Below, one piece after another: positions 16,076-25,281 of a stretch of 64,000 bases of DNA. The notes beneath the pieces were generated by a model. It was not told where the DNA came from, did no database searches, and saw only the letters and a list, made by a program, of their open reading frames with translations. Within the stretch, counting starts at the first letter, position 1; every line of letters begins with the position of its first letter. This DNA comes from Leifsonia shinshuensis (GTDB lineage Bacteria; Actinomycetota; Actinomycetes; Actinomycetales; Microbacteriaceae): assembly GCF_014217625.1 (NCBI RefSeq), contig NZ_CP043641.1, positions 3,224,001 to 3,288,000 on the forward strand, in the 5' to 3' direction. A program made the position numbers and the translations under genes.

Positions 16076-16926
16076 CCACGACCCTCGCCCCTGCCCCCGC
16101 ACCCGCCGAGACCGCCACGCGCGACACCGCGAGGCGCCGCCGCGGCCCGCGCCTCCTGCCGACCGCCGCCTGGTGGGTGGTGTCGCTCTGCCTCGCCGTG
16201 CTGTTCCTCTATCCCATCGGTGTGATGCTCTCGCAGGTCACCCCGGCGAACATCGCGAAGATCACCGACGCCAGCCGCGGGTTGAGCGTGGTCGAGAGCC
16301 TCGGCAACTCTCTGATCGTCTCGCTGACGGCGACAGCGGTGACCGTGGTGGTGAGCACGCTCGCCGGTTACGCGTTCGCCAAGCTCCCCTACCGCGGCAG
16401 CAGGGTCGCGTTCTTCGTCGTCCTGGTGACCTTCATGGTGCCGTTCCAAGCCGTCATCACGCCGCTGTACATCGTGCTGCGCGACATCGGCCTCCAGAAC
16501 AACCTCATCGGGGTCGCCCTGGTGCTCGCGACCTTCAACCTCCCGCTCGGCATCTTCCTCATGCGCAACTCGTTCGCCGCCGTGCCGTCGTCGCTGGAGG
16601 AGGCCGCCCAGCTCGACGGCGCCTCGCCGCTCGGCGCGATGTGGCGGGTCATGCTCCCGGTCGCCGCGCCCGGCGTCGTCTCGACGGCCCTGCTGACGTT
16701 CTTCGCCGCGTGGAACGACTTCTTCGCATCCCTCATCCTCATCACCGACCAGCACCTCTACACGCTGCCGGTGAGCATCGGGATCCTCTCGACCGACAGC
16801 CAGTTCGGCGTGAACTTCGGGCTCATGCAGACCGGTGTCATGGTCACCGTCATCCCGTGCGTGATCGTGTACCTGATCCTGCAGCGCTACTACGTCGCAG
16901 GGCTGCTCGGAGGTGCGCTCAAGTGA
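16072..16926 (+). CDS. Sugar ABC transporter permease (MalG/LacG type)
   Basis: 284 aa, six membrane segments, with the EAA loop LEEAAQLDGASPLGAMWRVMLPVAAPG. The N-terminal ~30 residues are Ala/Pro/Arg-rich and cytosolic. The ATG at 16072 overlaps the preceding stop. It is followed by the GH2 gene, whose GTG start overlaps this gene's TGA, so the whole cluster reads as one tightly coupled operon. Confidence 0.93.
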   Translation: MTTTLAPAPAPAETATRDTARRRRGPRLLPTAAWWVVSLCLAVLFLYPIGVMLSQVTPANIAKITDASRGLSVVESLGNSLIVSLTATAVTVVVSTLAGYAFAKLPYRGSRVAFFVVLVTFMVPFQAVITPLYIVLRDIGLQNNLIGVALVLATFNLPLGIFLMRNSFAAVPSSLEEAAQLDGASPLGAMWRVMLPVAAPGVVSTALLTFFAAWNDFFASLILITDQHLYTLPVSIGILSTDSQFGVNFGLMQTGVMVTVIPCVIVYLILQRYYVAGLLGGALK

Positions 16927-19499
16927 CCTCCGCACTCACCCCGACCGCACCGCTCGTACGCGGTCGCGGAGCCCCCGTCCCGGTCCGGCGCTCTCCGCTC
17001 TCGACGGGATGGACCTTGCGCCCGCTCGCCGGGGAGGTGCCCGACCGCGTCACCGCCGCAGGCCCGATCGCCGCGACGGTGCCCGGCTCGGTGCACACCG
17101 ACCTCCTCGCCGCCGGCCTGATCGAGGACCCGTACCTCGACCGCAACGAGGAGCTGCAGCGCTGGATCGGCCTCGCCGACTGGGGCTACCGGGTGCCGCT
17201 GGACTGGACTCCGGACGGCTCGACGCGGCAGGAGATCGTCTTCGAGGGCCTCGACACCGTCGCGGAGATCCTCCTCAACGGCGAGACGCTCGCCCGCACG
17301 CGCAACATGCACCGCACGTACCGGCTGGACGTCACCGGCCGGCTGCTCGACGGCGCCAACGAGCTGGAGGTGCGCTTCGCCTCCCCCGTCCGGGCCGCGG
17401 ACGCCGCGAGCCTCGAACTCGGCTACCGCCCGCACACCAACCACCACCCGTACAACGCGCTGCGCAAGATGGCGTGCGGCTTCGGCTGGGACTGGGGCAT
17501 CGACACCGCATCGTCCGGCATCTGGCGGCCGGCGCGGCTGGAGACCTGGGACGGCGCCCGCATCCGCGACACACGCGTCTCGGCCGACGTCGTGGACGGA
17601 GTGCCCACGCTGACGGCCGACATCCTGCTCGACCGCGACGACGCGGCCGTGCTGGAGGTGGAGGTCCGGATCGGCGACACGGTCCACCGCCAGGTGCTGC
17701 AGCCGGGTCGCGACACGGCACACGTGGTCCTCCGGCTGCCCGACGCCGCGCTGTGGTACCCGGTCGGGCACGGGGATGCCGCGCTCCACGACCTCCGCAT
17801 CGCGCTCACGGTCGGCGGCGTCCAGGTCGACCAGCGGTCGCAGCGCGTCGGCTTCCGGTCGGTGTCGGTGCTGACCGAGCCCGACGAAAGCGGCACCGGA
17901 TTCCGAATCGTGGTCAACGGCGCGACGGTGCTCGTGCGCGGTGCGAACTGGATCCCCGACGACGCGTTCCCGCACCGCGTCGACCGAGCCCGCTACGCCG
18001 CCCGGCTCACCCAGGCGCAGTTCGCGGGCGTCAACCTGCTGCGGGTCTGGGGCGGCGGCGTGTTCGAGTCCGACGACTTCTTCGCCGAATGCGACGAGAG
18101 GGGCATCCTCGCCTGGCAGGACTTCCTGTTCGCGTGCGCCGCCTACGCCGAGGAGGAGCCGCTGTGGTCCGAGGTGGAGGCCGAGGCACGCGACAACATC
18201 GTCCGGCTGGCCGCCCACCCTTCCCTCGTCGTCCTCAACGGCAACAATGAGAACTCGTGGGGGCGGCAGGACTGGGGCTGGGATGCCCGGCTCGACGGTC
18301 GCACCTGGGGCGCCGGCTACTACTACGACCTCCTCCCCGGGCTCGTCGCCGAGCTGGCGCCACACGTCGCCTACACGCCGGGGAGCCCGTTCAGCCCCGA
18401 TCCCGACGCGCCGCAGAACGATCCCGCCCACGGCACGGTGCACATCTGGGACCTCTGGAACGAGAAGGACCACCCGCACTACCGCGACTACCGCCCCCGG
18501 TTCGTCGCCGAGTTCGGCTGGCAGGGTCCGCCGACCTGGTCGACCCTGACCGCGTCGCTCTCTGACGACCCGCTCACACCCGAGTCGCCGGGCATGATCC
18601 TCCACCAGAAGGCGATCAAGGGGAACGACAAGCTGACCGACGGCCTCGTCGCGCATTTCCCCCTCCCCGACGACATGGCCGACTGGCACTGGGCGATGTC
18701 CCTCAACCAGGCGGTCGCCGTGCGGACGGCCGTCGAGTGGTTCCGCTCGCTCACCCCGACCTGCACCGGCTCGATCGTCTGGCAGCTCAACGACTGCTGG
18801 CCGGTCACGTCCTGGGCGGCGGTCGACGGCTACGGACGGAGGAAGCCGCTGCTGTACGCGCTGCGCCACGCCCATCGCGATCGGCTGCTGACGGTGCAGC
18901 CCGACGGTGATGGCCTCCTGGCCGCCCTGGTGAACGACACGGCCGACGGGTGGGACGGAACCCTCGAGGTCGAGCGACGACGCTACGACGGACAGCTGCT
19001 CGCCCGCTCTCAGCGGCCGGTGACGCTGGCGCCCCGCTCCGCGCTGCGCATCGCGCTCGACCCGCAGCTGGTGACGCCCCGCGCCGCGGCGTCCGAAGTC
19101 GTCGTGCTCCGCTTCGGCGGCCGGACCGCGCACTGGTTCTTCACCGACTACCGGCACTCCGCGCTGAGCGACCCGGGACTGTCCGTCCACGCCACGCCGA
19201 CCCACGACGGCTGGATTGTGGCCGTGCAGGCGAAACGGCTCGTCCGCGACCTCATGCTGCTGGTCGATCGCGTGGATCCTGAGGCGGTGACGGACGAAGC
19301 CCTGCTGACGCTCCTTCCCGGCGAACGCGTCGAGCTCACGGTGACGGGAGCCGTCGATGCGGACCCTGCGCTGTTCGCCGACCAGCTGGTCCTCCGGTCG
19401 GCGAACCAGCTCGTCGCAGCTCGACCGCGGGTGTGGGACACCCGTCTTGTGCGGGAATGGCGCGAGAACGATCAGGAGCACATCATCGAGGAAGCCTGA
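16923..19499 (+). CDS. GH2 beta-mannosidase-like glycosidase
   Basis: 858 aa, no signal peptide. The order is N-terminal sugar-binding/jelly-roll domain (WGYRVPLDW), immunoglobulin-like domain, (beta/alpha)8 catalytic domain (VRGANWIPDDAF onward) and a C-terminal beta domain. The acid/base is Glu443 in NGNNEN and the nucleophile Glu530 in AEFGWQ. HHPYNALRKMACGFGWDWG is characteristic of beta-mannosidases (EC 3.2.1.25) and related exo-enzymes. The GTG start overlaps the permease stop. With GH127 in the same operon the substrate is probably a branched or mixed oligosaccharide; mannoside specificity is inferred from the family. Confidence 0.87.
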   Translation: MTSALTPTAPLVRGRGAPVPVRRSPLSTGWTLRPLAGEVPDRVTAAGPIAATVPGSVHTDLLAAGLIEDPYLDRNEELQRWIGLADWGYRVPLDWTPDGSTRQEIVFEGLDTVAEILLNGETLARTRNMHRTYRLDVTGRLLDGANELEVRFASPVRAADAASLELGYRPHTNHHPYNALRKMACGFGWDWGIDTASSGIWRPARLETWDGARIRDTRVSADVVDGVPTLTADILLDRDDAAVLEVEVRIGDTVHRQVLQPGRDTAHVVLRLPDAALWYPVGHGDAALHDLRIALTVGGVQVDQRSQRVGFRSVSVLTEPDESGTGFRIVVNGATVLVRGANWIPDDAFPHRVDRARYAARLTQAQFAGVNLLRVWGGGVFESDDFFAECDERGILAWQDFLFACAAYAEEEPLWSEVEAEARDNIVRLAAHPSLVVLNGNNENSWGRQDWGWDARLDGRTWGAGYYYDLLPGLVAELAPHVAYTPGSPFSPDPDAPQNDPAHGTVHIWDLWNEKDHPHYRDYRPRFVAEFGWQGPPTWSTLTASLSDDPLTPESPGMILHQKAIKGNDKLTDGLVAHFPLPDDMADWHWAMSLNQAVAVRTAVEWFRSLTPTCTGSIVWQLNDCWPVTSWAAVDGYGRRKPLLYALRHAHRDRLLTVQPDGDGLLAALVNDTADGWDGTLEVERRRYDGQLLARSQRPVTLAPRSALRIALDPQLVTPRAAASEVVVLRFGGRTAHWFFTDYRHSALSDPGLSVHATPTHDGWIVAVQAKRLVRDLMLLVDRVDPEAVTDEALLTLLPGERVELTVTGAVDADPALFADQLVLRSANQLVAARPRVWDTRLVREWRENDQEHIIEEA

Positions 19500-19504
19500 T
19501 CTGG

Positions 19505-19578
19505 TGGAGCGAGTGACGGGAATCGAACCCGCGCTATCAGCTTGGGAAGCTGAAGTTCTACCATTGAACTACACTCGC
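19505..19578 (-). tRNA. tRNA-Gly (anticodon CCC)
   Basis: Cloverleaf on the minus strand: acceptor GCGAGTG pairing with CACTCGC, D-arm GTTCAATGGTAGAAC, anticodon stem TCAGC/GCTGA with loop TTCCCAA (anticodon CCC), and T-arm CGGGTTCGATTCCCG. CCA is encoded at 19507-19505. It reads codon GGG. It lies between the beta-mannosidase (convergent) and the ClC gene. No repeated copy of its 3' end, and so no integrated element, was found nearby. Confidence 0.95.
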
Positions 19579-19747
19579 GCGGCCCGGAATCCCAGATAAA
19601 CACTGGGAAGTAAGGCTCCGGCCCAGACTACCCGCTCAATGGTTTTTGGCCAAACTCACCGTTTACTCACCCTCAGGACTCACTTGCGGGGGTTGGTTCC
19701 GTTCCGCGGCTGCTGGCGGGCCGCGCCACGGCGCGGGAGCGCCCGTC

Positions 19748-21517
19748 TCATCCCGCGGTGGCGCGCAGGACGTCGGCGGGCGCAAGCCAGCCCACGAGGG
19801 CGTCGCCGGCGACCACGGGTGCCCCGTCCGTCGCGCCGGCTTCGACGACGCGGTCCAGGACGTCGGCGACGTGGTCGTCGGCGGATACCGTCGCGGCGAC
19901 CTCCATCAGCTCTTCGACGCGGCGATCGGTCGCTGCGTCGTCCGTGCGGACGGCCTCCGTCGCATCGGCCGACGTGAGGATCCCGACGAAACGGCCGTCG
20001 CGGTTCACCACCGGGGCGGCTCGGAGGCGCGAGCCCGCAAGCCACGCGATCGCTTCGCGCGCATCCGTGTCGGCCGTGACCGTGGGCGGGGCCGCCGACA
20101 TCACCGAAGCGACCGTGACGCCCTGGAGCGCCGGAACGGGAGGCGCGGACAGGTCGACTCCTCGACGGCTGAGCTTCCTCGTGTAGATGGTGTCGCGACT
20201 GAGCAGTCGCGAGATGCCGGTGGCGACGATGACGGCGAGCAGGAGCGGCAGGATGATCGTGTACTCGCCGGTCAGCTCGAAGAGGATGATCCCGGCCGTG
20301 ATCGGGGCTCGCGTCGCCCCGGCGAACACGGCGGCCATTCCGACCAGGGCGAATGTCCCGGCCTGCCCGGAGAGACCGGGGATCACCAACCCGATCGCCT
20401 CTCCCGCAGCAGCGCCGAAGGCGGCGCCGATGACGAGGCTGGGCGCGAAGACCCCGCCGGAGCCGCCGATGCCGATCGTGAGGCTGGTCGCGGCCATCTT
20501 GGCGACGACGAGCAGCAGCAGGAACGCGATGGTGTACTTCCCCGCGACACTCGCTTCGAGGACCGGGTAGCCGACGCCGTACAGCTGCGGCATCGCGAAC
20601 AGCAGCAGGCCGAGCAGCAGTCCGCCGACGGAGGGGCGCAGCCATTCCGGTCCGCGCCAGGCCCAGTCGCAGACGTCTTCGATCAGGTAGAGGATCTTGC
20701 TGAACAGCACGCCGACCGCGCCGGCGAGCAATCCGAGGCCTGCGAAAAGCAGGTATTCGCTGGGCTGCTTGGCGGTGAAGGCCGGGAGCGCGAGGAAGGG
20801 GTGGTCGCCGAACACCGCCCGGCCGACGACGGAGGCCGTGATCGAGGAGAGCATGACTGCGGCGAAGGAGCGGGTGGCGAAGTCGCGCAGAATCAACTCC
20901 AGCGCGAAGAACACACCGGCGATCGGTGCGTTGAAGGTGGCGGCGATACCGCCGGCCGCGCCGCAGGCGACCAGGGTGCGCAGCTGCGACTCGGACATCC
21001 GCGTGATCCGGCCGAGCGTGGAGCCCAGCGCCGAGCCGATCTGGACGATCGGCCCCTCGCGTCCGACCGATCCGCCGGAGCCGATGGTGATCGCGGAGGC
21101 CAGCGCTTTGACGACGGCGACGCGTCCGGGGATGTGGCCGCCGCGACGCGCCACGGCGTACATCACCTCGGGCACGCCGTGTCCGCGAGCCTCCCGCGCG
21201 AAGCGGTGCACGAGCGGGCCGTAGATCAGGCCGCCGATGGCGGGGGCGAGGATGACGAACGCCCCGCCGAGCCAGGGAACCCACGGGTTCGAGGGATGCC
21301 CGGTCGTCGCGGAGTAGTCGGTCGTGCCGGTGAAGATCAGGGTGGCGGTCTGTACGAGCCAACGGAAGGCGACGGCGGCGAGCCCGGCGCCGGCTCCGAC
21401 CACGACCGCGGCCGCGATCAGGGGTGCGGGCGTCGCGAAGACGCGCCGCCACCAGTGCGTCATGCTGTCACGTGAGCCGTCGACGATTCCACGGATGCTC
21501 GTGGTGATGGCGGACAC
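19748..21517 (-). CDS. ClC-family chloride channel/antiporter with C-terminal CBS pair
   Basis: 589 aa. The membrane core spans about 30-440, with ClC filter motifs GSGGSVGREGPIVQIG (gating Glu154), an IGGSGGVFAPSL block and a C-terminal Tyr region. Two CBS domains follow at about 455-585 (VASVMSAAPPTV; EELMEVAATVSA), likely nucleotide-sensing. In EcClC the proton path needs a Glu following FIIE; here the sequence is FALEL, with Leu208 at that place. Channel-like or altered coupling is thus possible. The start is GTG at 21517. It is divergent from a MarR gene, with a perfect palindrome in between. Confidence 0.9.
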   Translation of the reverse strand: MSAITTSIRGIVDGSRDSMTHWWRRVFATPAPLIAAAVVVGAGAGLAAVAFRWLVQTATLIFTGTTDYSATTGHPSNPWVPWLGGAFVILAPAIGGLIYGPLVHRFAREARGHGVPEVMYAVARRGGHIPGRVAVVKALASAITIGSGGSVGREGPIVQIGSALGSTLGRITRMSESQLRTLVACGAAGGIAATFNAPIAGVFFALELILRDFATRSFAAVMLSSITASVVGRAVFGDHPFLALPAFTAKQPSEYLLFAGLGLLAGAVGVLFSKILYLIEDVCDWAWRGPEWLRPSVGGLLLGLLLFAMPQLYGVGYPVLEASVAGKYTIAFLLLLVVAKMAATSLTIGIGGSGGVFAPSLVIGAAFGAAAGEAIGLVIPGLSGQAGTFALVGMAAVFAGATRAPITAGIILFELTGEYTIILPLLLAVIVATGISRLLSRDTIYTRKLSRRGVDLSAPPVPALQGVTVASVMSAAPPTVTADTDAREAIAWLAGSRLRAAPVVNRDGRFVGILTSADATEAVRTDDAATDRRVEELMEVAATVSADDHVADVLDRVVEAGATDGAPVVAGDALVGWLAPADVLRATAG

Positions 21518-21537
21518 TGAATTCCAATCGTGTAGAG

Positions 21538-21552
21538 ATGCAACTGTTGCAT
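21538..21552. promoter_or_regulatory. MarR operator between clc and marR
   Basis: Perfect 15-bp inverted repeat ATGCAAC-T-GTTGCAT in the 67-bp divergent gap. Its right arm TTGCAT may serve as a -35 for marR, with a weak -10 (TAACAC) 16 bases on. The same core TGCAAC-N-GTTGCA recurs at 26364-26376. Confidence 0.7.
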
Positions 21553-21584
21553 AAGTGCATCAAAAGCGTAACACTGGAGGCACC

Positions 21585-22055
21585 ATGCAGAATCACGGAT
21601 TCCCCCACGAGGCCACCGAGGCGACGTTGCGCGCGTCCCGGGCGCTGCTGGGGATCGTCGCCCGGTCCGTGTCGGATGCGCTGGAGCAGGTGACGCTGCC
21701 GCAGTTCCGTGTGCTCGTCGTGCTCTCCGGCTCCGGCGCGATGCGGATGGGGGCGCTTGCGGCACGGGTCGGGGCCGTGCCGTCGACCTTCAGCCGCACG
21801 ATCGACCGGATGGTGGACGGCGGCTGGGTGCTCCGGCAGGAGAGCCCGCAGAGCAGGCGGGAGATCCTCGTCGACCTCACGGACGACGGCCGCCGGCTCG
21901 TGGATCAGGTCACCGAACGGCGTCGCCGTCAGGTGGCGTCCGTGCTGACGTCGCTCACCGCCGACGAGCAGCAGCAGATCATCGACGCCATGGAGGTCTT
22001 CTCCACTGCTGCGGGAGAGCCGACACCGGAGGACTTGCTGACGCTGGGCCTCTGA
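21585..22055 (+). CDS. MarR-family transcriptional regulator
   Basis: 156 aa winged-helix protein. It has an N-terminal dimerisation helix, then LPQFRVLVVLSGSGAMRMGALAARVGAVPSTFSRTIDRMVDGGWV (recognition helix about 65-78), a wing with QSRREILVDLTDDGRRL, and a C-terminal helix. TGGAGG precedes the ATG. It probably binds the palindrome just upstream, controlling itself and the divergent ClC gene, and the matching site at 26364 before the CtaG-CcdA-SCO operon. The ligand is unknown. Confidence 0.88.
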   Translation: MQNHGFPHEATEATLRASRALLGIVARSVSDALEQVTLPQFRVLVVLSGSGAMRMGALAARVGAVPSTFSRTIDRMVDGGWVLRQESPQSRREILVDLTDDGRRLVDQVTERRRRQVASVLTSLTADEQQQIIDAMEVFSTAAGEPTPEDLLTLGL

Positions 22056-22104
22056 ACCGACGGCCGTGTGGGGATGCGGCCACCACTCACCAGAAAGAGA
22101 TGCG

Positions 22105-22596
22105 ATGAAGGATCCCGATACGGCCCTCGCGGTCACTCAGGCGAACGTCCAGAACTACTTCGCGGCCAGCGTCGAGAGTTTGCTGTCCTCCCGCGCCGAC
22201 CAGATCGCGTGGGAGGAGTGGGTGGCCTCGGTGCGACTCTCGTCCGAGGAGACCTGGTTCCGGTGCAACGCCTTCCTGCTCGCGCACACGCTGGGCCGCT
22301 TCCTCGCACGATCGGCGCCCGCCGAACCGGATGCACCACGCGACCCCTGGCTCGAGGCTTTCGTCGCCGCGATTGTGTCGGGGGACAATCGGGCGGAAGT
22401 CATTCTCTGGGCGTCGGCGACCGTCGACAATCCGCTGGCGAACGACGCGGTGCGCTTCTCGGCGGTGCTGTGGTCGATGTGCAGGGTGTTGCGAACGTCC
22501 CGGCCGCTCGATGGAGCGCGGCCGGGACTCTACAAAGAGCCCGTGTGGTTCGACGACACCGAGCTGGTCGGGAGTTCCGCTGATGAGCTCGACTGA
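22105..22596 (+). CDS. Hypothetical protein, unrecognised
   Basis: 163 aa, soluble, Ala/Trp-rich and mostly helical by appearance, with TWFRCNAFLLAHTLGRFLARS and AVLWSMCRVLRTSR segments. No family is recognised. It follows the MarR gene in the same direction and overlaps the membrane methyltransferase gene by 14 bp, so it is probably one transcription unit with both. The ATG at 22105 is chosen after a weak AAAGAGA site. Confidence 0.6.
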   Translation: MKDPDTALAVTQANVQNYFAASVESLLSSRADQIAWEEWVASVRLSSEETWFRCNAFLLAHTLGRFLARSAPAEPDAPRDPWLEAFVAAIVSGDNRAEVILWASATVDNPLANDAVRFSAVLWSMCRVLRTSRPLDGARPGLYKEPVWFDDTELVGSSADELD

Positions 22597-23224
22597 CCGT
22601 CCCGGCCCGCGCGCCACGCTGACGGCGGCGAATGTCCTCGGCGCGGTGGCGGCGGCGTTCCTGGTCTTCGGCCCGCTGTCCGTCGCCACACCGGAACGGG
22701 CCTGGCTCGTGGTGGGCTGTTCGCTCGTGTACGTCCTCCGGGTGATCGTGACGACGTACGTCACTGTGCAGCGTCCGGTCGGATACCCGGAGGCTGCGCT
22801 GGTCGGGGGGTGGATGCTCGTCATCCACGTCACGATGGGGCTGGTCGCGATGCACGTCCCCGGACCGCTCGACGGGTGGACGATCCTCGGGATCGCCTTA
22901 TATGTGTTCGGCTCCTGGATGAACACGTTCTCCGAGCTGCAACGCCGGGCCTGGAAGGCGCGGCCGGAGAACCGTGGGCACCTCTACACCCGGGGCCTGT
23001 TCGCGTGGTGCAGGCACCCGAACTATCTCGGCGACACTCTGCTGTTCACCGGGTTCGCCGCGATCACGGGATCCTGGGTGGCTCTCGTGATTCCGGCGAT
23101 CATGGCGGTCGGATTCGTCTTCGCCGCCGTTCCCGCGCTCGACCGTCGGTTGCGCGCGCACTATGGTGACGAGTTCGACCAGTGGGCGCAGAAGACCGCC
23201 CGCTACATCCCGCTCGTCTGGTGA
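22583..23224 (+). CDS. Membrane methyltransferase/reductase of the DUF1295-ICMT group
   Basis: 213 aa, about five membrane segments. The C-terminal block RGLFAWCRHPNYLGDTLLFTGFA, with a later LRAHYGDEFDQW, is the signature shared by isoprenylcysteine-methyltransferase-like and steroid 5-alpha-reductase-like (DUF1295) membrane enzymes. They act on lipids or lipid-linked substrates. The ATG at 22583 lies inside the end of the preceding gene. The enzymatic activity is not determined. Confidence 0.7.
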   Translation: MSSTDRPGPRATLTAANVLGAVAAAFLVFGPLSVATPERAWLVVGCSLVYVLRVIVTTYVTVQRPVGYPEAALVGGWMLVIHVTMGLVAMHVPGPLDGWTILGIALYVFGSWMNTFSELQRRAWKARPENRGHLYTRGLFAWCRHPNYLGDTLLFTGFAAITGSWVALVIPAIMAVGFVFAAVPALDRRLRAHYGDEFDQWAQKTARYIPLVW

Positions 23225-23248
23225 GAAGGGAGCGCGCGTTCCCGCGGC

Positions 23249-24433
23249 CTAGCCGTTAGCCCCCGTGGCCGGGATCAGGGTCTGCAGGATGTACTCGAGC
23301 TGTTCGGCGGTGAAGGCGCCGGGATGGCGGATCACGACCCGGCCGGAGGGATCGAGGATGACCGTGTACGGCAGGCCGGTGATGCGGAACCGGCCGGCGA
23401 TGGCGCCGTCCGCGTCCGCTGCGAGGGGAAAGGACACCCCGGAACGGGTCGCCAGCGCCCGAGCCGGCGCTCCTTGGTCGGAGACGTCGACGCCGAGGAA
23501 CGCTGCCCGCCCGCTGAATTCCTGTGCGACCTTCTGGATCGCGGGAAGCTCGGTCACGCAGGCCGTGCAGGTGCTGGACCAGAAGTTCAGCACCGTGTAT
23601 TCGCCGCCGGTGGAGCTGCGGTAGCGGCCGCTGCCGGTGAGGGCGGGAAGGCTGAACGGCGCCGGTTTGGAGCCGACTCCCGTGCTCCCGGCGGCGAGAT
23701 CAGCCGGTGCGGCGCCGGAGACGGTGCGGCGCTGCGACGCCGGGAGGAGGTCGACGGCTTCCTGGGCCATGGTGTGGGCGAACGCAGCGGTGCTGGCCGA
23801 GTCGGTGCCGAACTGGCCGAGTGCGCGCTCCACGCCGGAGGGGTCGATGAAGAAGATCTCGGTGCCGTGGACGACCGACCGTTGGGCGGCGTCGAGTTCG
23901 ATCGGGACGCCGTAGGCCTGTGCGACGGCGGCGAGAGTCTGCGGGGTGCCGGTGCCGTAGTACCAGTCGTCCGCCGAGCCGAGACCGTGCTCGTTCGTCC
24001 AGTCGGCGACGTCGCGGACCGCCGGATAGTACGGGTTCGCGTTGATGGAGACGAAGGCGATCTTCCGCGTCGACGATCCGAGGTCGGTGTTGGCGCGGGC
24101 CACGTCCTCGGCCAGGAGGGTGCAGAGGTCCTGGCATTGGTCGTCGTTGAAGGTGAGGACGACGGCGCGACCGCGGAACGACGCGGGAGTGATCGTCCGG
24201 CCGGTCTGGTCGACGAGGCTGTAGGCGGGTGCATGCACGGTGGATCCGCCGAGCGGGTCGAGCTGGATGAGATCGGCCGCCGCGGACGAGATGCCGGGTG
24301 CGACCGGGGGCGACGCGGGCGATGCCGCAGTGGAGGGCGGCTGGGCTGCGGCGATGACGATGGCCACGAATGCGGCGAGGACGGCTACCGCCGCGACGAC
24401 GATGGGCCAGGTGCGGGTGGGTCGTGCTGTCAT
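23249..24433 (-). CDS. Fused SCO1/SenC - TlpA thioredoxin-like protein
   Basis: 394 aa. An N-terminal anchor (about 8-30) is followed by two extracytoplasmic redox domains. Domain 1 (about 60-225) is SCO1-like, with the copper ligands Cys100, Cys104 (QCQDLC) and His189 (VVHG). Domain 2 (about 255-394) is TlpA/ResA-like, with CxxC Cys289-Cys292 (STCTAC) and the cis-Pro loop ITGLPYTVILD. SCO proteins load CuA of cytochrome oxidase, and TlpA-like proteins keep those cysteines reduced; both are here in one chain. The ATG overlaps the CcdA-like stop (ATGA). It is the last gene of the ctaG-ccdA-sco operon. Confidence 0.85.
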   Translation of the reverse strand: MTARPTRTWPIVVAAVAVLAAFVAIVIAAAQPPSTAASPASPPVAPGISSAAADLIQLDPLGGSTVHAPAYSLVDQTGRTITPASFRGRAVVLTFNDDQCQDLCTLLAEDVARANTDLGSSTRKIAFVSINANPYYPAVRDVADWTNEHGLGSADDWYYGTGTPQTLAAVAQAYGVPIELDAAQRSVVHGTEIFFIDPSGVERALGQFGTDSASTAAFAHTMAQEAVDLLPASQRRTVSGAAPADLAAGSTGVGSKPAPFSLPALTGSGRYRSSTGGEYTVLNFWSSTCTACVTELPAIQKVAQEFSGRAAFLGVDVSDQGAPARALATRSGVSFPLAADADGAIAGRFRITGLPYTVILDPSGRVVIRHPGAFTAEQLEYILQTLIPATGANG

Positions 24434-25281
24434 TGCTGCTCCGGAGGGGTGGGGGTGCGTCGCCGGCGGGCGATGGCGATGCCGGACAGTGCTGCCACCA
24501 CGATGAGCGTGGCGGTCGCGCCGATGATGAGGGGGTGGGCGGAGACGGCGGAACCGAGCGCGTCGGCGACGCCGGCGACATACGTCGAGAGCGTGTGCTC
24601 GCCGGCCGGTTGAACCACCAGGCGGGTGCCGTAGGCGAGCAGGTAGACGCCCACCACGATCAGCAGCACCGACGCGATCCGCGGGACGAAGCGGGCGAAG
24701 CGCCGTCCGGCGACCCGGACTGCTTCGGCGCCGAGCAGTGCGGCGACGACGCTGCAGGCGGCCACGAAGATCCCCATCCCGACCGCGTATGCCACGGCCG
24801 CGGTCAGTGCTGCGAGCGCCGCTCCCTCGGTGACGCTGGGAGAGGCGGCGGCGAGGAAGAGCGGCAGGGTGCAGCCGAGGGATGTGGCTGCGAACGCCGC
24901 ACCGTACCCGGCCATCGCCAGCGGCCCCTTCCCCGATCGGAACGGCAGGGCGATGACGGGAAGGCGCACGGACTTCCCGGCAACGCTGAAGACCCCGACG
25001 ACCAGGAGGACGAGTCCGAGCGCAGCAGTGAAGTAGGGTGTCCAGGCGAGCCCGAGTCTCAGGCCGGCAGCGACGGCGAGACCGGCGACGGCGAACACCA
25101 GGACGAAGCCGCTGGTCATCGCGGCCGCCGCCCGCAGCGCTCGCAGGATGCGGGCGTGCACCGCCGTGTCCTCGCCGTCCAGGAAGATCGCGAGATAGGC
25201 CGGCAGCAGCGGGAAGCCGCACGGGTTCAATGCTGCGGCGAGTCCGAGGGCGAACGAGTAGACGAGGTCGGATGCGTTCAC
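24430..25281 (-). CDS. ccdA: CcdA/DsbD-like thiol-disulfide electron carrier
   Basis: 283 aa, six or more membrane helices. The redox cysteines are in NPCGFPLLPAY (TM1) and SLGCTLPLF (TM4), the CcdA pair that passes electrons from cytoplasmic thioredoxin to the outside. Its natural partner is the TlpA half of the downstream fusion. Its start overlaps the CtaG-like stop and its stop overlaps the SCO-TlpA start, so translation is coupled. The C-terminal segment to residue 283 is longer than in minimal CcdA and adds one or two membrane helices. Confidence 0.85.
   Translation of the reverse strand: MNASDLVYSFALGLAAALNPCGFPLLPAYLAIFLDGEDTAVHARILRALRAAAAMTSGFVLVFAVAGLAVAAGLRLGLAWTPYFTAALGLVLLVVGVFSVAGKSVRLPVIALPFRSGKGPLAMAGYGAAFAATSLGCTLPLFLAAASPSVTEGAALAALTAAVAYAVGMGIFVAACSVVAALLGAEAVRVAGRRFARFVPRIASVLLIVVGVYLLAYGTRLVVQPAGEHTLSTYVAGVADALGSAVSAHPLIIGATATLIVVAALSGIAIARRRRTPTPPEQQ

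Noticed and set aside
19505..19747. tRNA-Gly as an integration site for a genomic island
   Set aside because: No integrase and no second copy of the tRNA 3' end was seen within the window; the flanking genes look chromosomal.
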